64,000 nt of DNA from Salvia splendens. Taxonomy: Eukaryota; Streptophyta; Magnoliopsida; Lamiales; Lamiaceae. Under the pieces are notes generated by a model, which saw only the letters and a program-made list of their open reading frames with translations, was not told the origin of the DNA and made no database searches. The translations under genes and the position numbers were made by a program. The DNA lies in the NCBI RefSeq assembly GCF_004379255.2, contig NC_056035.1:20047902-20111901 (forward strand), in the 5' to 3' direction. Below, piece by piece: positions 1 through 10,376 of this stretch. The stretch's first letter is position 1, and every line of letters begins with the position of its first letter.

Positions 1-835
1 AGAATGATCCCTTCAAGTCCTGGTACATCTTCGTACTTCCAGGATGAGCGGTGTATGGAGTCTCGTGTGCCTCGGTCAGAATTTCATTTCGAAATCCTTC
101 GTCGCCTGGCACACATAGTCTCCCCTCGTAGGTGAGAGCATTATCAGTCTCCTCTCGAAACTTCTCTTGTTCGCCCTTTCTCACCTTCAGTCGAACTTTC
201 TCTAAATTTTCATCATTACGCTGCCCTTCTATTATCCTTGTCCGTAGATCGGATGCAATTACCAAGGTGGCAATCTTTCCCTTCACGGTTTCCGGAGCTC
301 TTACTACTTCCAATCGCATCTTGCTAAAATCGCGAATCAACTCCGCTTCCTGAGTGAGAAAAGTAGCTAACTGCGGTTGGGCTTTTCGGCTCAAAGCATC
401 CGCCACTACGTTTGCTTTGCCCGGATGATAGTTAATGCCACAGTCATAATCCTTGACTAGCTCGAGCCATCTGCGTTGTCTCATGTTCAGGTCTTTCTGT
501 TCAAAGAAGTATTTCAGACTCTTGTGATCTGTAAAAATCTCACACTGAACTCCGTAGGGATGGTGCCTCCAAATCTTCAATGCGTGCACAACAGCCGCTA
601 GTTCTAAGTCATGAGTAGGGTAGTTCAACTCGTATGGTCTCAACTGCCGCGAAGCATAGGCAATCACCTTACCGTTCTGCATCAAAACACACCCCAGTCC
701 AACCTTCGACGCATCAGTGTAAACCACATAGTCTACTCCCGGTTCCGGTACGGCTAGAATAGGTGCGGTGGTCAACTTCTCCTTCAACAATTGGAAGCTA
801 GCTTCACATTCCGGTGTCCAATTGACCTTGGTCCC
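1..835 (-). pseudogene. Ty3/gypsy pol, RNase H and linker segment
   Basis: This continues the pol frame downstream of an in-frame TAG at 836-838. Reading on the minus strand, the frame resumes at once with a recognisable RT-connection and RNase H sequence: a [12 protein letters not shown] catalytic start, then [30 protein letters not shown] and [13 protein letters not shown], all signatures of Ty3-type RNase H. It stays open to the window edge. The single stop separates RT from RNase H, so RT could be translated but RNase H and integrase could not. The downstream protein must continue into the integrase outside the window. Confidence 0.85.
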
Positions 836-2482
836 CTACTTCAGTTGTTGAGTCATTGGCCTTGATATTTTAGAAAATCCTTCAATAAATCTCCGGTAGT
901 ATCCTGCCAGTCCAAGGAAACTCCGAATCTCGTTTGGGGTCTTTGGCGCCTTCCACTGTTGTACGGCCTCCACCTTTGCAGGGTCAACTCGAATCCCTTC
1001 GGCCGTCACAATATGCCCCAGAAAATTCACTTCCTTTAGCCATAATTCACACTTACTGAACTTGGCGTACAACTTTTCCGTTCTGAGTGTTTCCAACGTG
1101 ATCCTTAGGTGTTCCTTATGTTCTTTTTCATTCTTCGAGTAAACCAGTACATCATCTATGAATACCAGAACGAACTTGTCCAAGTATGGATGAAATACTC
1201 GATTCATTAAGTCCATAAATACTGCAGGTGCATTTGTCAGTCCAAACGGCATTACTACAAACTCATAATGCCCATACCTCGTTCGGAATGCCGTCTTGGG
1301 TATGTCTTCCCTTCGTACCCTCAGATGGTGATATCCCGACCTTAAATCCATTTTCGAAAATACTCCTGCTCCCCTGAGTTGATCGAACAGGTCATCTATT
1401 CTCGGCAGGGGATACTTGTTCTTGAGAGTTAATTTGTTCAACTCCCGGTAGTCTATGCACATTCTCAGTGTCCCGTCTTTCTTCTTCACAAATAGCACAG
1501 GTGCTCCCCACGGCGATACACTCGGTCGGATAAAACCCAAGTTCAGTAGTTCTTGTAGCTGGATTTTGAGTTCTTCCAACTCATTCGGTGCTATCCTATA
1601 TGGTGCTTTCGATACTGGTGCGGCTCCTGGTTCCAGATCGATAGTAAACTCCAAGTGTCGGTCAGGCGGAGGGCCTGGCAAAGCATCGGGAAATACATCG
1701 GGAAACTCATGTACCACTGCCACATCTTCAACTTTCCTTTCTCCCTTGTCATGTCCTTGTAGGTACACGAGATAGGCAGGACGCCCCTTTCTAATCATCG
1801 TAGTTGCTTGAAGTGCCGATATCACACAAGTTCGCTGATTCATCGAAATTCCGTGGAAGGTAGAGGGCTCCTTCCCCGGGGTTTGTAACGAGATTTGCCT
1901 CTCTTGGCATCGGATAGTGGCATAGTTTTCAGCTAGCCAGTCCATCCCCAGAATAATGTCCACGTTATCCATCGGCATAACGTGCAAGTTGTGAGCCACT
2001 AAGCTAAGTTCTCCCACCGTGAGTTCTATGTTCGAGCAAGATTGTGAAATTTCTACAAGGCCTCCTACCGGTGAGTTCACGTTCATCTTATGTTCAAGTT
2101 CATAAACAGGCAGTCTTAAAGCATTCACGCAGGAGTGCGATATAAAAGAGTGCGACACACCCGTATCAAACAGAACAGCAACAGGCATGTCAAGTAGTGT
2201 TCCCATACCTGCCAGATTTTCTTGTTTTGGCTCCCCCTGTGGGGCTTTAGCTTGCTTGCGTCCCAAGGCATAGGCCCTAGCTTGAGTTGGGTATGGTTGG
2301 CGACGCTGCTGCTGCTGCTGAGGTGGTGTAGGATTCCCTCGAGGTCCGGTCGGTGTTCCCCCACCTCCAGTGTTATTGTTGCTTGGCACTCCTTGGTGAA
2401 GTGTCCAACTCCCCCACACTTGTAGCACACGCTGGTCCCGACTCTGCACTCTCCCATGTGGTTCTTCTGACATTTGGCACAA
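836..2482 (-). pseudogene. Ty3/gypsy pol, protease and reverse transcriptase
   Basis: The open frame is 548 codons. Its first ~35 codons are gag sequence read out of frame. The true pol frame begins near 2384, at a 1-base frameshift just after the gag zinc knuckle. The aspartic protease is seen at about residues 100-190 with the active-site motif [10 protein letters not shown] and the flap-side IILGMDWL. Reverse transcriptase follows at about residues 290-520, with [19 protein letters not shown], the palm motif [20 protein letters not shown], and the catalytic box [10 protein letters not shown], a variant of the usual YVDD/FIDD. The frame ends at TAG 836-838 in the RT-RNase H linker. Codon use and motifs are otherwise well kept, so inactivation looks recent. 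Confidence 0.93.
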
Positions 2483-3324
2483 GGAGGTGCTCTTTGACGG
2501 AAATCTCCACTTTGGAATGGAGCAGCCTGCTTTCCTTTTCCCTGGGAAGAGTTTGGGGTACTCTGGAACCTTTTGTTGTCAAAGGGTGCGCGGTTCCCGT
2601 CCCATTTCCTCTTATCCCGGATATTCTGTTGTGGGGTCGGCGGTGTTGGAGTAGTGGGTGTAACCGTCTTTTCCCGTGGCATCGCTTCCTCCATGTCCAG
2701 TGCATGGGATAATGACTCGGCATACGAGAGTCTGCCACGGCATGCCAAAGCCATCCTGATTTCGTGCCTCAGACCGGCACAAAACTTCTCCGCCATCTTC
2801 TCGTCTGTGTTTACCTGCTCGGGTGCATATCGAGACATGTCACATAGGGCACGGTCATATTCTGTCACAGTCATCCGCCCCTGTTTCAGATTGTAGAACT
2901 CGGCCTCCTTAGCCTTGCGGTAACTCCTCGGAATGTACTTGTCATACAGTTCCTCCTTAAAATCTTCCCACGTCAGGGTGTCTAACTGTTCCTGCGTCAT
3001 TGTCCGCTGTTTAGTCTCCCACCAAAATTCGGCGGACCCGGTAAGCTGGTAGGTCACGCACGACAGGCGCTCCTGGTCGGTACACCTTAAGAACTTAAAG
3101 ATGCATTCTATGGCCCGAATCCAGGTCTCGGCCTTGGTTGGATCTCCCATTCCATCGAACACGGGAGGACGTTCCTTTCGAAACTCCTTCTCGATGTTCC
3201 GTTTCGGCTGTGGCGGTGGTGGAGGTGGTGGTGGTGGTTGTGATTGTCCTTCAGGACCCACACTGCTCTGGGTCTCGTTGCTTGCCTCATTCTCGTGGTG
3301 AACGGCTGCACGTCGGGGAGGCAT
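2125..3324 (-). CDS. Ty3/gypsy gag polyprotein
   Basis: The first ATG is at 3322-3324 ([15 protein letters not shown]). The open frame extends a few codons further up, but only from GTG. A proline-rich stretch is followed by a Retrotrans_gag domain (about residues 40-190, containing [19 protein letters not shown]), a basic linker, and one CCHC zinc knuckle, [14 protein letters not shown], near residue 300. After the knuckle the frame departs from the family pattern: the expected serine/asparagine/glycine linker is found in the pol frame instead, which places a single-base deletion close to 2384. The last ~85 codons are therefore out-of-frame read-through. Gag would form the virus-like particle and bind the element RNA. 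Confidence 0.92.
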   Translation of the reverse strand: MPPRRAAVHHENEASNETQSSVGPEGQSQPPPPPPPPPQPKRNIEKEFRKERPPVFDGMGDPTKAETWIRAIECIFKFLRCTDQERLSCVTYQLTGSAEFWWETKQRTMTQEQLDTLTWEDFKEELYDKYIPRSYRKAKEAEFYNLKQGRMTVTEYDRALCDMSRYAPEQVNTDEKMAEKFCAGLRHEIRMALACRGRLSYAESLSHALDMEEAMPREKTVTPTTPTPPTPQQNIRDKRKWDGNRAPFDNKRFQSTPNSSQGKGKQAAPFQSGDFRQRAPPCAKCQKNHMGECRVGTSVCYKCGGVGHFTKECQATITLEVGEHRPDLEGILHHLSSSSSVANHTQLKLGPMPWDASKLKPHRGSQNKKIWQVWEHYLTCLLLFCLIRVCRTLLYRTPA

Positions 3325-4736
3325 TCTGTTCAACACATGCGTTAGTACTAAAGTCCAATTTTACCATCACCACACCACACCACACAATCTTTCCAAAAGT
3401 GATATCACAAACTTTCCCATTCAAACACAACAAGGCAAAACGAACACAACGGTAAAACAACGGAAACTTTATTTAACTTCGAACAAAAGAGGTACGTGAT
3501 TCCACAAAGTCTTTGCAACAAGAGAACACACAAAACTTCGAAAGAAGCATTACATAGTTCGTCAAAACAAAACATTCAAAAGCTAACAAACAGCAAACGA
3601 AACGCTACTCCTCGGGAGCTCTCTCATAATTCGCCCCTTCCTCGCTGTCAACCTCAACCTCTCTCGCAAGGGGCTCTTCTTCGGGGTCTTCCTCATCCTC
3701 CATGGGATCCTCCTCCTCTTTCTCATCGTTCTCCCTCCCATAAGTAGCGACGTCGATATGCTAATCGATCACAAGAACTTCCGTCGCGGGAGGTGCGGAG
3801 GTGCGCATCCCAAGCCTCCTCCTCTTGGGGAAGTTTGGTTGCGGCGTCTCACCCTCGTACGGACCCCCGCTGTAGGGGCTGCGACTCGATGAGGATGCCT
3901 CCTTTCTAGGTGGGGCATAGGGTGGTGGTCCGTCACGAGCATCGACCATGGCTTCCAAGAGTACCTTCACAAAACCATGCATGTCTCCTTGCATGCTATA
4001 GTCGGGGAGCTTATGCCAAATGTATGACCGTGAAGCCTCGTCGGCCCACCTATTCCAAGGCGTCGGTAGTCCATCAATCAACCTCTTAATCCCCTCATAG
4101 TGCCTCACTCCACAGCCATGAGCATCCCGCCATAGTGTCAAGTAATCGGCGACATAGGATATCAAAGGGGCCCTCTCGTCCCTCTCGAACCCGCGATACA
4201 TTTCCACCGCCCGCAATCCATTCTTGACTTACCTTCCCCTTAGCGGTGCGTGGATCATGATCGCCATCTACATGAAAGTAAGTTCCCTTAGCAACCAGCC
4301 GCCGAAAAAGACACAAAGCAAGGTAGAAAAGATAAAACGTATAGAGAACGTCATCCGTGTTACCGTGCATATACCTGTCGATTTCCATAAGGAAAAGTCA
4401 TAACAGTTCTTTCCTTGTTAAGTTATCATCTAAGGATAGATGTTTCGTATTTTATAAACTTGGTACTTTTGCAATTTCGTCAATCCTTCGATCTAACGCT
4501 AATCGCGCTTCACAAGGTTTTCCCTCGTCATTTCATCATTCCTTGGAATTCGCGCCTTTCTGCGCCCCATTCGCTCTTTCACATCGAACTTGCTTCATTT
4601 CAAACTTTTGCCTTCTTTCGTGTTGAGCGCGGTGAGACGGAGTGTTGAGCTTTAAACGGATACTCTTTTAGTCTAGCGAAATGAGTCTAGACTAGATTGA
4701 ATAAATGACTCTCGGTCCAGAGCGGAAGGAAAAATT
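3325..4736 (-). other. Ty3/gypsy leader between primer site and gag
   Basis: About 1.4 kb separates the primer binding site from the gag ATG, which is long for a simple leader. It contains one extra open frame (annotated separately) and candidate splice donors on the minus strand, for example GTAAGT near 4230. The remainder, 3325-3760, shows no recognisable gene. Confidence 0.6.
3761..4216 (-). CDS. unrecognised extra ORF upstream of gag, same strand
   Basis: The open frame has about 151 codons. The first ATG is at 4199-4201, and the frame opens upstream only from a TTG. The N-terminal two thirds look like a folded domain with conserved-looking aromatic residues (SYVADYLTLWRDAHGCG, then PWNRWADEASRSYIWHKL). 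The C-terminal third is low-complexity, serine/proline-rich and ends with a basic run, NFPKRRRLGMR, that could act as a nuclear localisation signal. It lies between the primer site and gag of the Ty3/gypsy element and in the same direction, so it would be on the genomic RNA. I do not recognise the family. It could be an element-encoded accessory protein, a captured host exon, or a spliced protein whose first exons lie at 4216-4390. Confidence 0.5.
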   Translation of the reverse strand: MRAVEMYRGFERDERAPLISYVADYLTLWRDAHGCGVRHYEGIKRLIDGLPTPWNRWADEASRSYIWHKLPDYSMQGDMHGFVKVLLEAMVDARDGPPPYAPPRKEASSSSRSPYSGGPYEGETPQPNFPKRRRLGMRTSAPPATEVLVID

Positions 4737-4748
4737 GCTCTGATACCA
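4737..4748 (-). promoter_or_regulatory. primer binding site, tRNA-iMet type
   Basis: On the minus strand it reads TGGTATCAGAGC, the standard plant primer site complementary to the 3' end of initiator methionine tRNA. It lies 3 bases from the inner end of the LTR (4752), as expected for minus-strand DNA priming. Confidence 0.95.
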
Positions 4749-4751
4749 TTC

Positions 4752-7406
4752 TGTCACGGCTGCACTTCCTAAGGATAGGAAGCACGGGAAATCGTGACTA
4801 GTGGGGGAATTAAGAAGCGGGGAAGAAGGGGAAAACAATCAAGACAATGCAACTTAACGATCAAAGATGAAATTTCATTTATTTAACCAAAGTTTCAATC
4901 CCGATATTGCATAATGGAGAATAACAGAGTTCAACAATTTAACGAGAATAACAGAAATTCTTAAAACATTGAGTAGCGGAAGCAATATAAGAGTTTAGCT
5001 ACTACTATGTATGAAGACATAATAGTAACCGGAACAGTTCTTGGATCATCACTCAACATCCTCCGCCTCCCGACCTCGCTCAACCTGCACATAGAGAAAA
5101 CATATGCAGGGGCTGAGTACTTGATGCACCCAGTGAACTCATGCCCGAAACACATTCATCATTAAGATATGTCAAGCCATCATCATGTGAATCCCGGGTT
5201 TTACTTTAAAAAGGCCGAGAAACACTAAAGTACATTTCCTTAAAAAAAAGTGTCCTCGCGGACTAACATCATCCTCCATCATATACCATATCTGAACCAT
5301 CATGTGAAACGAGACTGTGGCCACAATCTCGATCACTGGACCGGCCGACCTAGGGGACGGCTCACGATCCCCATCAGTGCACTAGTCTAAGTAGGGCTTA
5401 GACCCCAGTTAGACCCGAATTCGTTAACCATCAAAATCTAGTAGAGTTTTATTCTAGTAGACAATCAGATAGGCAGTTTCAAAACATAAACACGGCATGA
5501 CATACTTTTTGAAACCATCCTTATTACACCATAACATATCAATTTAAAATAAACGTTAAAGAATAAAGCCGACCTCAAAAGCTTAGGATTTCCGTAAAAT
5601 TCCTCGTTCCGACTTTTAGCGTGCGTGCGAACCACCTTTTCGGAAAATACATAAAATTCATATAAATTCTCGGTAACGACAATATTTAGAATGCATGCAC
5701 TCTAATTAAAATCTTTTAATTCTCTTTCTCGATTGTTGTGCATTTTCGGTTATTCGGTGGCCTCCCAAGATTAAATTTCTTAGCCATCTTATTCCTCCAA
5801 GATTAAATAGTGAGCCCCATCAATTAAAAAGAAGATCCCAAAATCAAATTAATCTTCCAATTAATTATTAAATGGCCCAACAAAAGTACCTGGCCCAAAA
5901 CCTATTTCACTCTCTATCTTCTTTCTCCAACACACTCTCTCTCTCTCTCCCTTTCTCTCTCCCCGTCTCCCTTTTCCACTGCCGTCCGCCACCCCACGAC
6001 GGAGGCACACCGCCGTCGCCTTCTCTCCGGCTCGACGCCGTCAACGGGGTCGTCGCTACTGCGCCGTCGTTGAGGAGGTGTTGTCCGCCGGGGAGTTGCC
6101 GCCGCTGCTGCCTCGCCGTGACACCGCTGCTGCCGCGACGCCACTGCTGTGTCGCCACGACGCCGCCGCTGCTGCCACGGGGAAGAGGAGCTGCCGTCGG
6201 AAGCCGTCGCCCGCCCCGGATCGTCGAGCACGGCTGTCCGCCGCTGCCCGTCGCCGGCGGCGGTTCTTCCTCCACCGAAACCACTCCGAATCGTCCCGCA
6301 ATGCACGTTATGGTCATAAAGCTATGTTCTTTCTAAGTTCCGGGTACGTACGACAATCGTTTGTAAGGTTCTAAGTCGGTTTCTTACGTGAATTGGTTAT
6401 GGAAGAACTATGAAACAAGGATGTATTACATGTATGCAAAGCTAATAAACACCTCATGCTTTGAGGATGGAAGAAATAGTATACCTCAAGAGCTTAAACT
6501 TGATGTGGTTGAACAAGAAAAAAAATGGTACTGCAACTCCTTCTTCTCCCCCCTTCCTCTCGGCTATCTCTCGCAAGTCTCCCTCTCTCTCTCTCTCTTT
6601 TTTTTGTGTGAAGTGCAAATGGTTACAAGAGTAAGTGGGGGTGGCTTTTGGGGTGTAGATATTGATGGGGAAGGTGGAGAGGTGGAACAATGAGGAGTCT
6701 CCTCCTTGAAGAGGAGGAAACCGTCGAACATGGGGAGAGGAAGAGAGAATGAGAAGAAGATGGGGGGTTTTTGGGCTTAGTTAAATTAAATCCATACTTG
6801 GGCTTCCATAATTTAATTTCATATTGTTGGTTTGGGCTTAATTTAATTGGAAGCCAAAGATTGAGAATAAAGCTATTATTTGGTGGATTAAAAGAAAAAA
6901 AATTAGGATCCAAATTATTTTGTAGTTAATTGGACTCAAATTTATTTTGAAAAACCCAAAATAAATTCATACTTTATTTTTTTCGTATTTTCCTTTGTTA
7001 ATAAAAAAAATTCACGGGTCTTTTTTTTGTTATCTTGTTCTTCATAACCAAAAATTAAAATACGTTTAACGGCATCAAATTATATTTGGTGTTATCCCAA
7101 ATATAATATCCCTTCGACCATTTCTCGATTTACGCGCATCGTTATCCAACAACATATATTCCTTTCCACATGAATTCATTTGTCTTGCTAAGAATAGCAA
7201 TTTCATCGTCATTCTTTCAACGAGACCTCCAACATGTCTCCCAACGTTCACAAATTGACAATTAAGCACGTTCCTTTTCACATTTAACACATAAACCATA
7301 ACTTTTTCCCATATCACATTTATCGAGAAGCACAGCATCTCGGAATAATTTTATCAATTATTTCGTTACATAACATTAATTTCTTACTTAAGGTACGGGT
7401 GTTACA
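4752..7406 (-). repeat. 5' LTR of the Ty3/gypsy element
   Basis: The LTR is about 2655 bp. On the minus strand it starts TGTAACACCCG (7406 side) and ends GTGACA (4752 side), so it has TG...CA ends with a short imperfect inverted repeat. The inner end abuts the primer site. The outer end falls exactly at the break in the hAT transposase frame. The expected 5-bp target duplicate on this side would be ATTCA at 7407-7411; its partner is outside the window. The LTR has AT-rich flanks and a GC-rich core at about 5985-6300. Open frames in it on both strands are low-complexity and not believed to be genes. Confidence 0.85.
5985..6300. other. GC- and CpG-rich block inside the LTR
   Basis: This roughly 300-bp stretch is dominated by CCG/GCC triplets and CpG, preceded by a CT-rich microsatellite (5930-5970). 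Nearly every frame is open on both strands, which is a composition effect and not evidence of coding. It might be the promoter or 5' UTR zone of the LTR. Confidence 0.5.
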
Positions 7407-9027
7407 ATTCAACAGTAACATTTTTAAAATATTTGAACAATTTAAATAAAGCCAAACTGTTATCCCAACAACTATGCGAAAGATATAAATCACGGTAGGG
7501 ATTAGTTCTATAAAAATCACATAAAGCATCTTTATGTGTCAAAGTAGAATTCAGACAATCATATGTCGAATTCCATCTATGAGACACATCCATAGTAAAA
7601 TTCGTGTACCTGACATTCTTTTGATGGAAATATTTCTTCCATGCTTTGCCAATAGGTGGCTTTTGATGGATTAATCTAACTGCATTTCTAATAGGAGAAA
7701 CATGCTTTTGCCATAATTTAAGCGCATCCTGTACACATAAATTTAAAATATGGCAAATGCATCTTTGATGAAAATACTTACCTCCAATTACCGGTGTACA
7801 AGCCGCAATCAAATCGGCGATACTTGCGGTGTTGGCAGTTGCATTATCAAAACCGATAGAAAATATCTTGTTGCATAACTGAAACTCATTCAACACTTGT
7901 ATAATCAAAGAAGCAATTTCGGGTGCATTGTGTGGAGTTTCAAATTCTCTAAAACCAATTAAACGCTTGTTCAAAGTCCAACTATTGTCCACAAAGTGAA
8001 CCGTAATACCCATGTATGAATGACGGTTAAAACAATCCGTCCAAACATCTGAGCAAATGTTCACCCTGTGGCCCAAGTTAACTAAATAACGTGATAATTC
8101 TACCTTTTTCTCCAAGCATTGCCGAACGGTAGATCGTTGCACGGTCATTCTACCTATTCTTTTGATTGCTACATTCAAACCACTTTGCATAGTAACCTCA
8201 AAACTTTTGTCATCAAAAACATTAAAGGGCAAATGCTTCATAGCCGCCCATCTAGTCATTGTATCATCAAAATTCTTTTTCTCATATTTAAATAGAGGCG
8301 TACCTGACGAACCCGAGCCGGCGGGTTGGAAGTTTAGTTGGCTTTGGGTAGAGGTAGTGCCGCATTCTACCGGATGCTTGGTCACCAAATGGCGACGGAG
8401 GGTGCCATATCCACCACCGGCGGACCATTTGTACACTTTATGGCAATAGTTGCAGTAAACATGAAACTCCGAAGTCTCTTCTTGAGAGTTCGGATCGTGA
8501 GGATTTGGAATCACCACCGGGACCCTTTTGTAGTGTTTGACAAAAATGTCCGATTTCAAAGCTTTTGTCGGGTTAGTAGCGGGTGGAGGAGGGGAAGGCA
8601 TCTCCTCATTTCCGCTGGTGCTAGAAGGAATACGAGAATGCGATCTATCCTCGTTGTTGTCCGAGTCCGACGATATAGTAACGTCGAACTCCTCATCTTG
8701 TTGGGAACGACCTCCCCTACCCCCACCTTGTTGCATTTCAGCAAGTAGCATGGCGGTCCTATGATCTTATTCCATCTACAAATATTATGTACGTAGAAGT
8801 TAAAAGTATGAACGCAAAAAAAAAAATTTAATGAAATTTTAACATATGAATTGGAAAACAAATTTTTCATTACTTACTTGCATGCGTTCGGCTGCCAATC
8901 GGGAAACCTCTTCCATAACATCTCGACGACTAGGTCGTCGAGATTTTGAGGGACGCGTAGTACTTTGATCTTGGGCTATTCCCTTGCCCCGATCACCACG
9001 TCCCGATCCACCACGAGAAGAAGACAT
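7407..9027 (-). pseudogene. hAT (Ac-like) transposase, split by retrotransposon
   Basis: Exon 1 is 9027 to 8878 (ATG at 9025-9027, MSSSRGGSGRGDRGKG) and ends CAA before a strong donor GTAAGT at 8877-8872. The acceptor is TAG at 8778-8776, and exon 2 continues in the same phase. Exon 2 then meets an in-frame TAA at 8767-8769, only three codons in. Past it the frame is open from 8766 to the LTR. It contains a BED zinc finger (VYCNYCHKVYKW, then a histidine pair in LRRHLVTKH) and the hAT catalytic region (SDVWTDCFNRHSYMGITVHF, SIGFDNATANTASI, RCICHILNLCVQDALKLW). The frame stops at 7406 because the Ty3/gypsy LTR is inserted. The C-terminal hAT dimerisation domain is missing here. The protein would bind the element ends and cut out the transposon. 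Confidence 0.9.
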
Positions 9028-9302
9028 ATTGATAAATGAAAGTAGTATGGACTTGGAATGAAATATGTATGAAATATAAAAGAAGTGGTAAATTATGAGC
9101 ACAACAACAAATATAGTAGTGAGTAGAAAGTGTAGAATTGAAACGTAAACTTGCGCAATTAGAGAGAATGAGGAGAGAATAGAGAAATGAAGATTGAGAA
9201 TGAAATCCTTATTAACACAAGAATGGGGTAAGGAAATATGAAGGAGAAGTGAGGTATTTATAGGAGTAAAATTGGATTAAAAAAAATTTGAAATTTGAAA
9301 TC

Positions 9303-9505
9303 GGCCGAACCTCCGGTTTACCGCCGGAACCGGCGATTCAAGCATAAACCGGCGGTTCGTCCACGGTTTGCGTCAGAAAACCGGCGGTTTATGACCGGTT
9401 TTGCAGGCCTAAACAATGCACCTACGACCTAGCCTCTGAAAAGTCACCGGAACCGGCGGAAACCGGCGGTTTCTGACGAAAACCGCCGGTTTCCCGGAAA
9501 ACCAC
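9303..9505. repeat. GC-rich subterminal repeats of the hAT element
   Basis: At least six copies of ACCGGCGG or its complement CCGCCGGT occur in both orientations within 200 bp, e.g. AACCGGCGGTTT and AAACCGCCGGTTT. Clustered short repeats near the ends are typical transposase binding sites in Ac-like elements. Parts of the block (9447-9490) are themselves palindromic. Confidence 0.7.
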
Positions 9506-9511
9506 CCACTA

Positions 9512-9720
9512 ATAAACGTTGTATTTTCCAATTTTCGTCCGTCTACCAATAAATATTTCATTTGTCTTTTAGTATTATTTTTAGTAATTGACCCCACATT
9601 CCATTCACTTTGTCTCACTTACATTTTATTATAAAAGTAATATATAAAAATAAAATATACTTTCTATTTTTATCTTTTCACTCACTTCCTATTCCATTTC
9701 TTAAAATTTGTGTTATGTTA
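9512..9720. repeat. Stowaway-like MITE fragment in AT-rich DNA
   Basis: The segment from about 9595 to 9717 matches, by eye, the internal part of the Stowaway MITE at 24115-24245 (shared strings such as CACATTTTATTATAAAA and ATTACATTTCTTAAAA with small differences). The outer TIRs are not intact here. 9512-9594 shows nothing else recognisable. Confidence 0.55.
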
Positions 9721-10007
9721 GGGTGTCCACTATAGGGGGCGGACAGCCCCCTCCCACCGCCGCCCCCTTCTCGAACCGCCGCGCCGCCGCGTCAGCCGTG
9801 GCTACTGCAATAGACAGCCGCGGCTATAGCCTCACTCCTTCTCTCTCTGCCACCCTCAGCCGCGTCCTCGCCCCGCACGTGGCGATTCCGCGTCCGCCGT
9901 CCCTCCCCTCACCCGCCGCGTCCACCCCCGCGGCGGACACCCTTCCCACTATAAGCCGCCCCGCTTCCGCCCCGCCATCGCCCCGCTCGCGGCTATAGTC
10001 CACGTTC
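9721..10007. mobile_element. GC-rich PIF-type MITE
   Basis: This 287-bp element is flanked by TTA on both sides (9718-9720 and 10008-10010), the 3-bp target duplication of PIF/Harbinger elements. The ends are inverted repeats (GGGTGTCCACTATAG against GAACGTGGACTATAG). The interior is rich in CCGCC and has no believable gene. Confidence 0.75.
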
Positions 10008-10376
10008 TTAAACGTGGAATTGTAATGGTAGACGGGGTGTGTAACTTTATTTCATAAAATCTTTTCGAGGAATTACATTGAACCCCATCAGACAATGTAT
10101 ATAGGACTCAGCTTTTAATGCAACCAAAAGAAAGAAACCAGAAAAAATGATTAATGTTTCCATGTATCCCATCCACCGCACATAAACACTCCAATAAACC
10201 TTAAAATTCCCATTAATTATAATAATAATAATAGTAAAAGTAAAACTAAATAAGTCCCTGGTGAAAGTAATTCAATCATTCAACAGAAAAAAAATCGACC
10301 CAAAAAAAAGACACATAAAATCAAAAGCTTAATATTACTACAAAGTGCAGGCGATGGAAGAAAAGTAGTTAGCTTT
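10008..10376. other. 3' flank of the trihelix gene
   Basis: AT-rich sequence immediately downstream of the trihelix stop codon; it probably holds the 3' UTR. Minus-strand A/T-rich motifs that could serve for polyadenylation are present, but I cannot pick one with confidence. Confidence 0.5.

Larger units (their letters stand above)
1..7406 (-). mobile_element. Ty3/gypsy LTR retrotransposon, 5' half, cut by window start
   Basis: The element is on the minus strand. Reading from right to left it has a 5' LTR (7406 to 4752), a tRNA-iMet primer site, a 1.4 kb leader with an extra open frame, gag, protease, reverse transcriptase and RNase H, then runs off the window at base 1, so integrase and the 3' LTR are not visible. 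The domain order PR-RT-RNaseH with a CCHC gag knuckle is that of Ty3/gypsy. The long LTR starting TGTAAC would fit a Tekay/Del-like chromovirus, but the integrase chromodomain that would prove this lies outside. The element sits inside the coding frame of a hAT transposase, so it is younger than that transposon. Two lesions (a frameshift near 2384 and a stop at 836) make this copy non-autonomous. Confidence 0.9.
7407..9511 (-). mobile_element. hAT transposon, 5' part, interrupted by the Ty3/gypsy element
   Basis: This is the 5' end of a minus-strand hAT transposon: subterminal repeats of the ACCGGCGG type (9303-9505), a short first exon, an intron and a long second exon coding for the BED finger and the front of the transposase. 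The terminus is probably near 9511, where the minus strand reads TAGTGGGTGG, similar to other hAT tips; an alternative tip is 9411 (TAGGCCTGCAAAA). The 3' part, with the dimerisation domain, should lie beyond the retrotransposon, left of this window. Confidence 0.8.

Noticed and set aside
2381..2390. Programmed frameshift between gag and pol
   Set aside because: No slippery sequence with a following structure is evident, and the pol frame continues gag-like linker sequence, so a one-base deletion is more likely.
2222..3455. Plus-strand frames opposite gag
   Set aside because: They are shadows of the minus-strand gag and pol, which carry clear domains.
5872..6374. Several overlapping frames of 80-154 codons on both strands
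   Set aside because: GC-rich, low-complexity sequence inside a retrotransposon LTR; composition keeps all frames open and no domain is seen.
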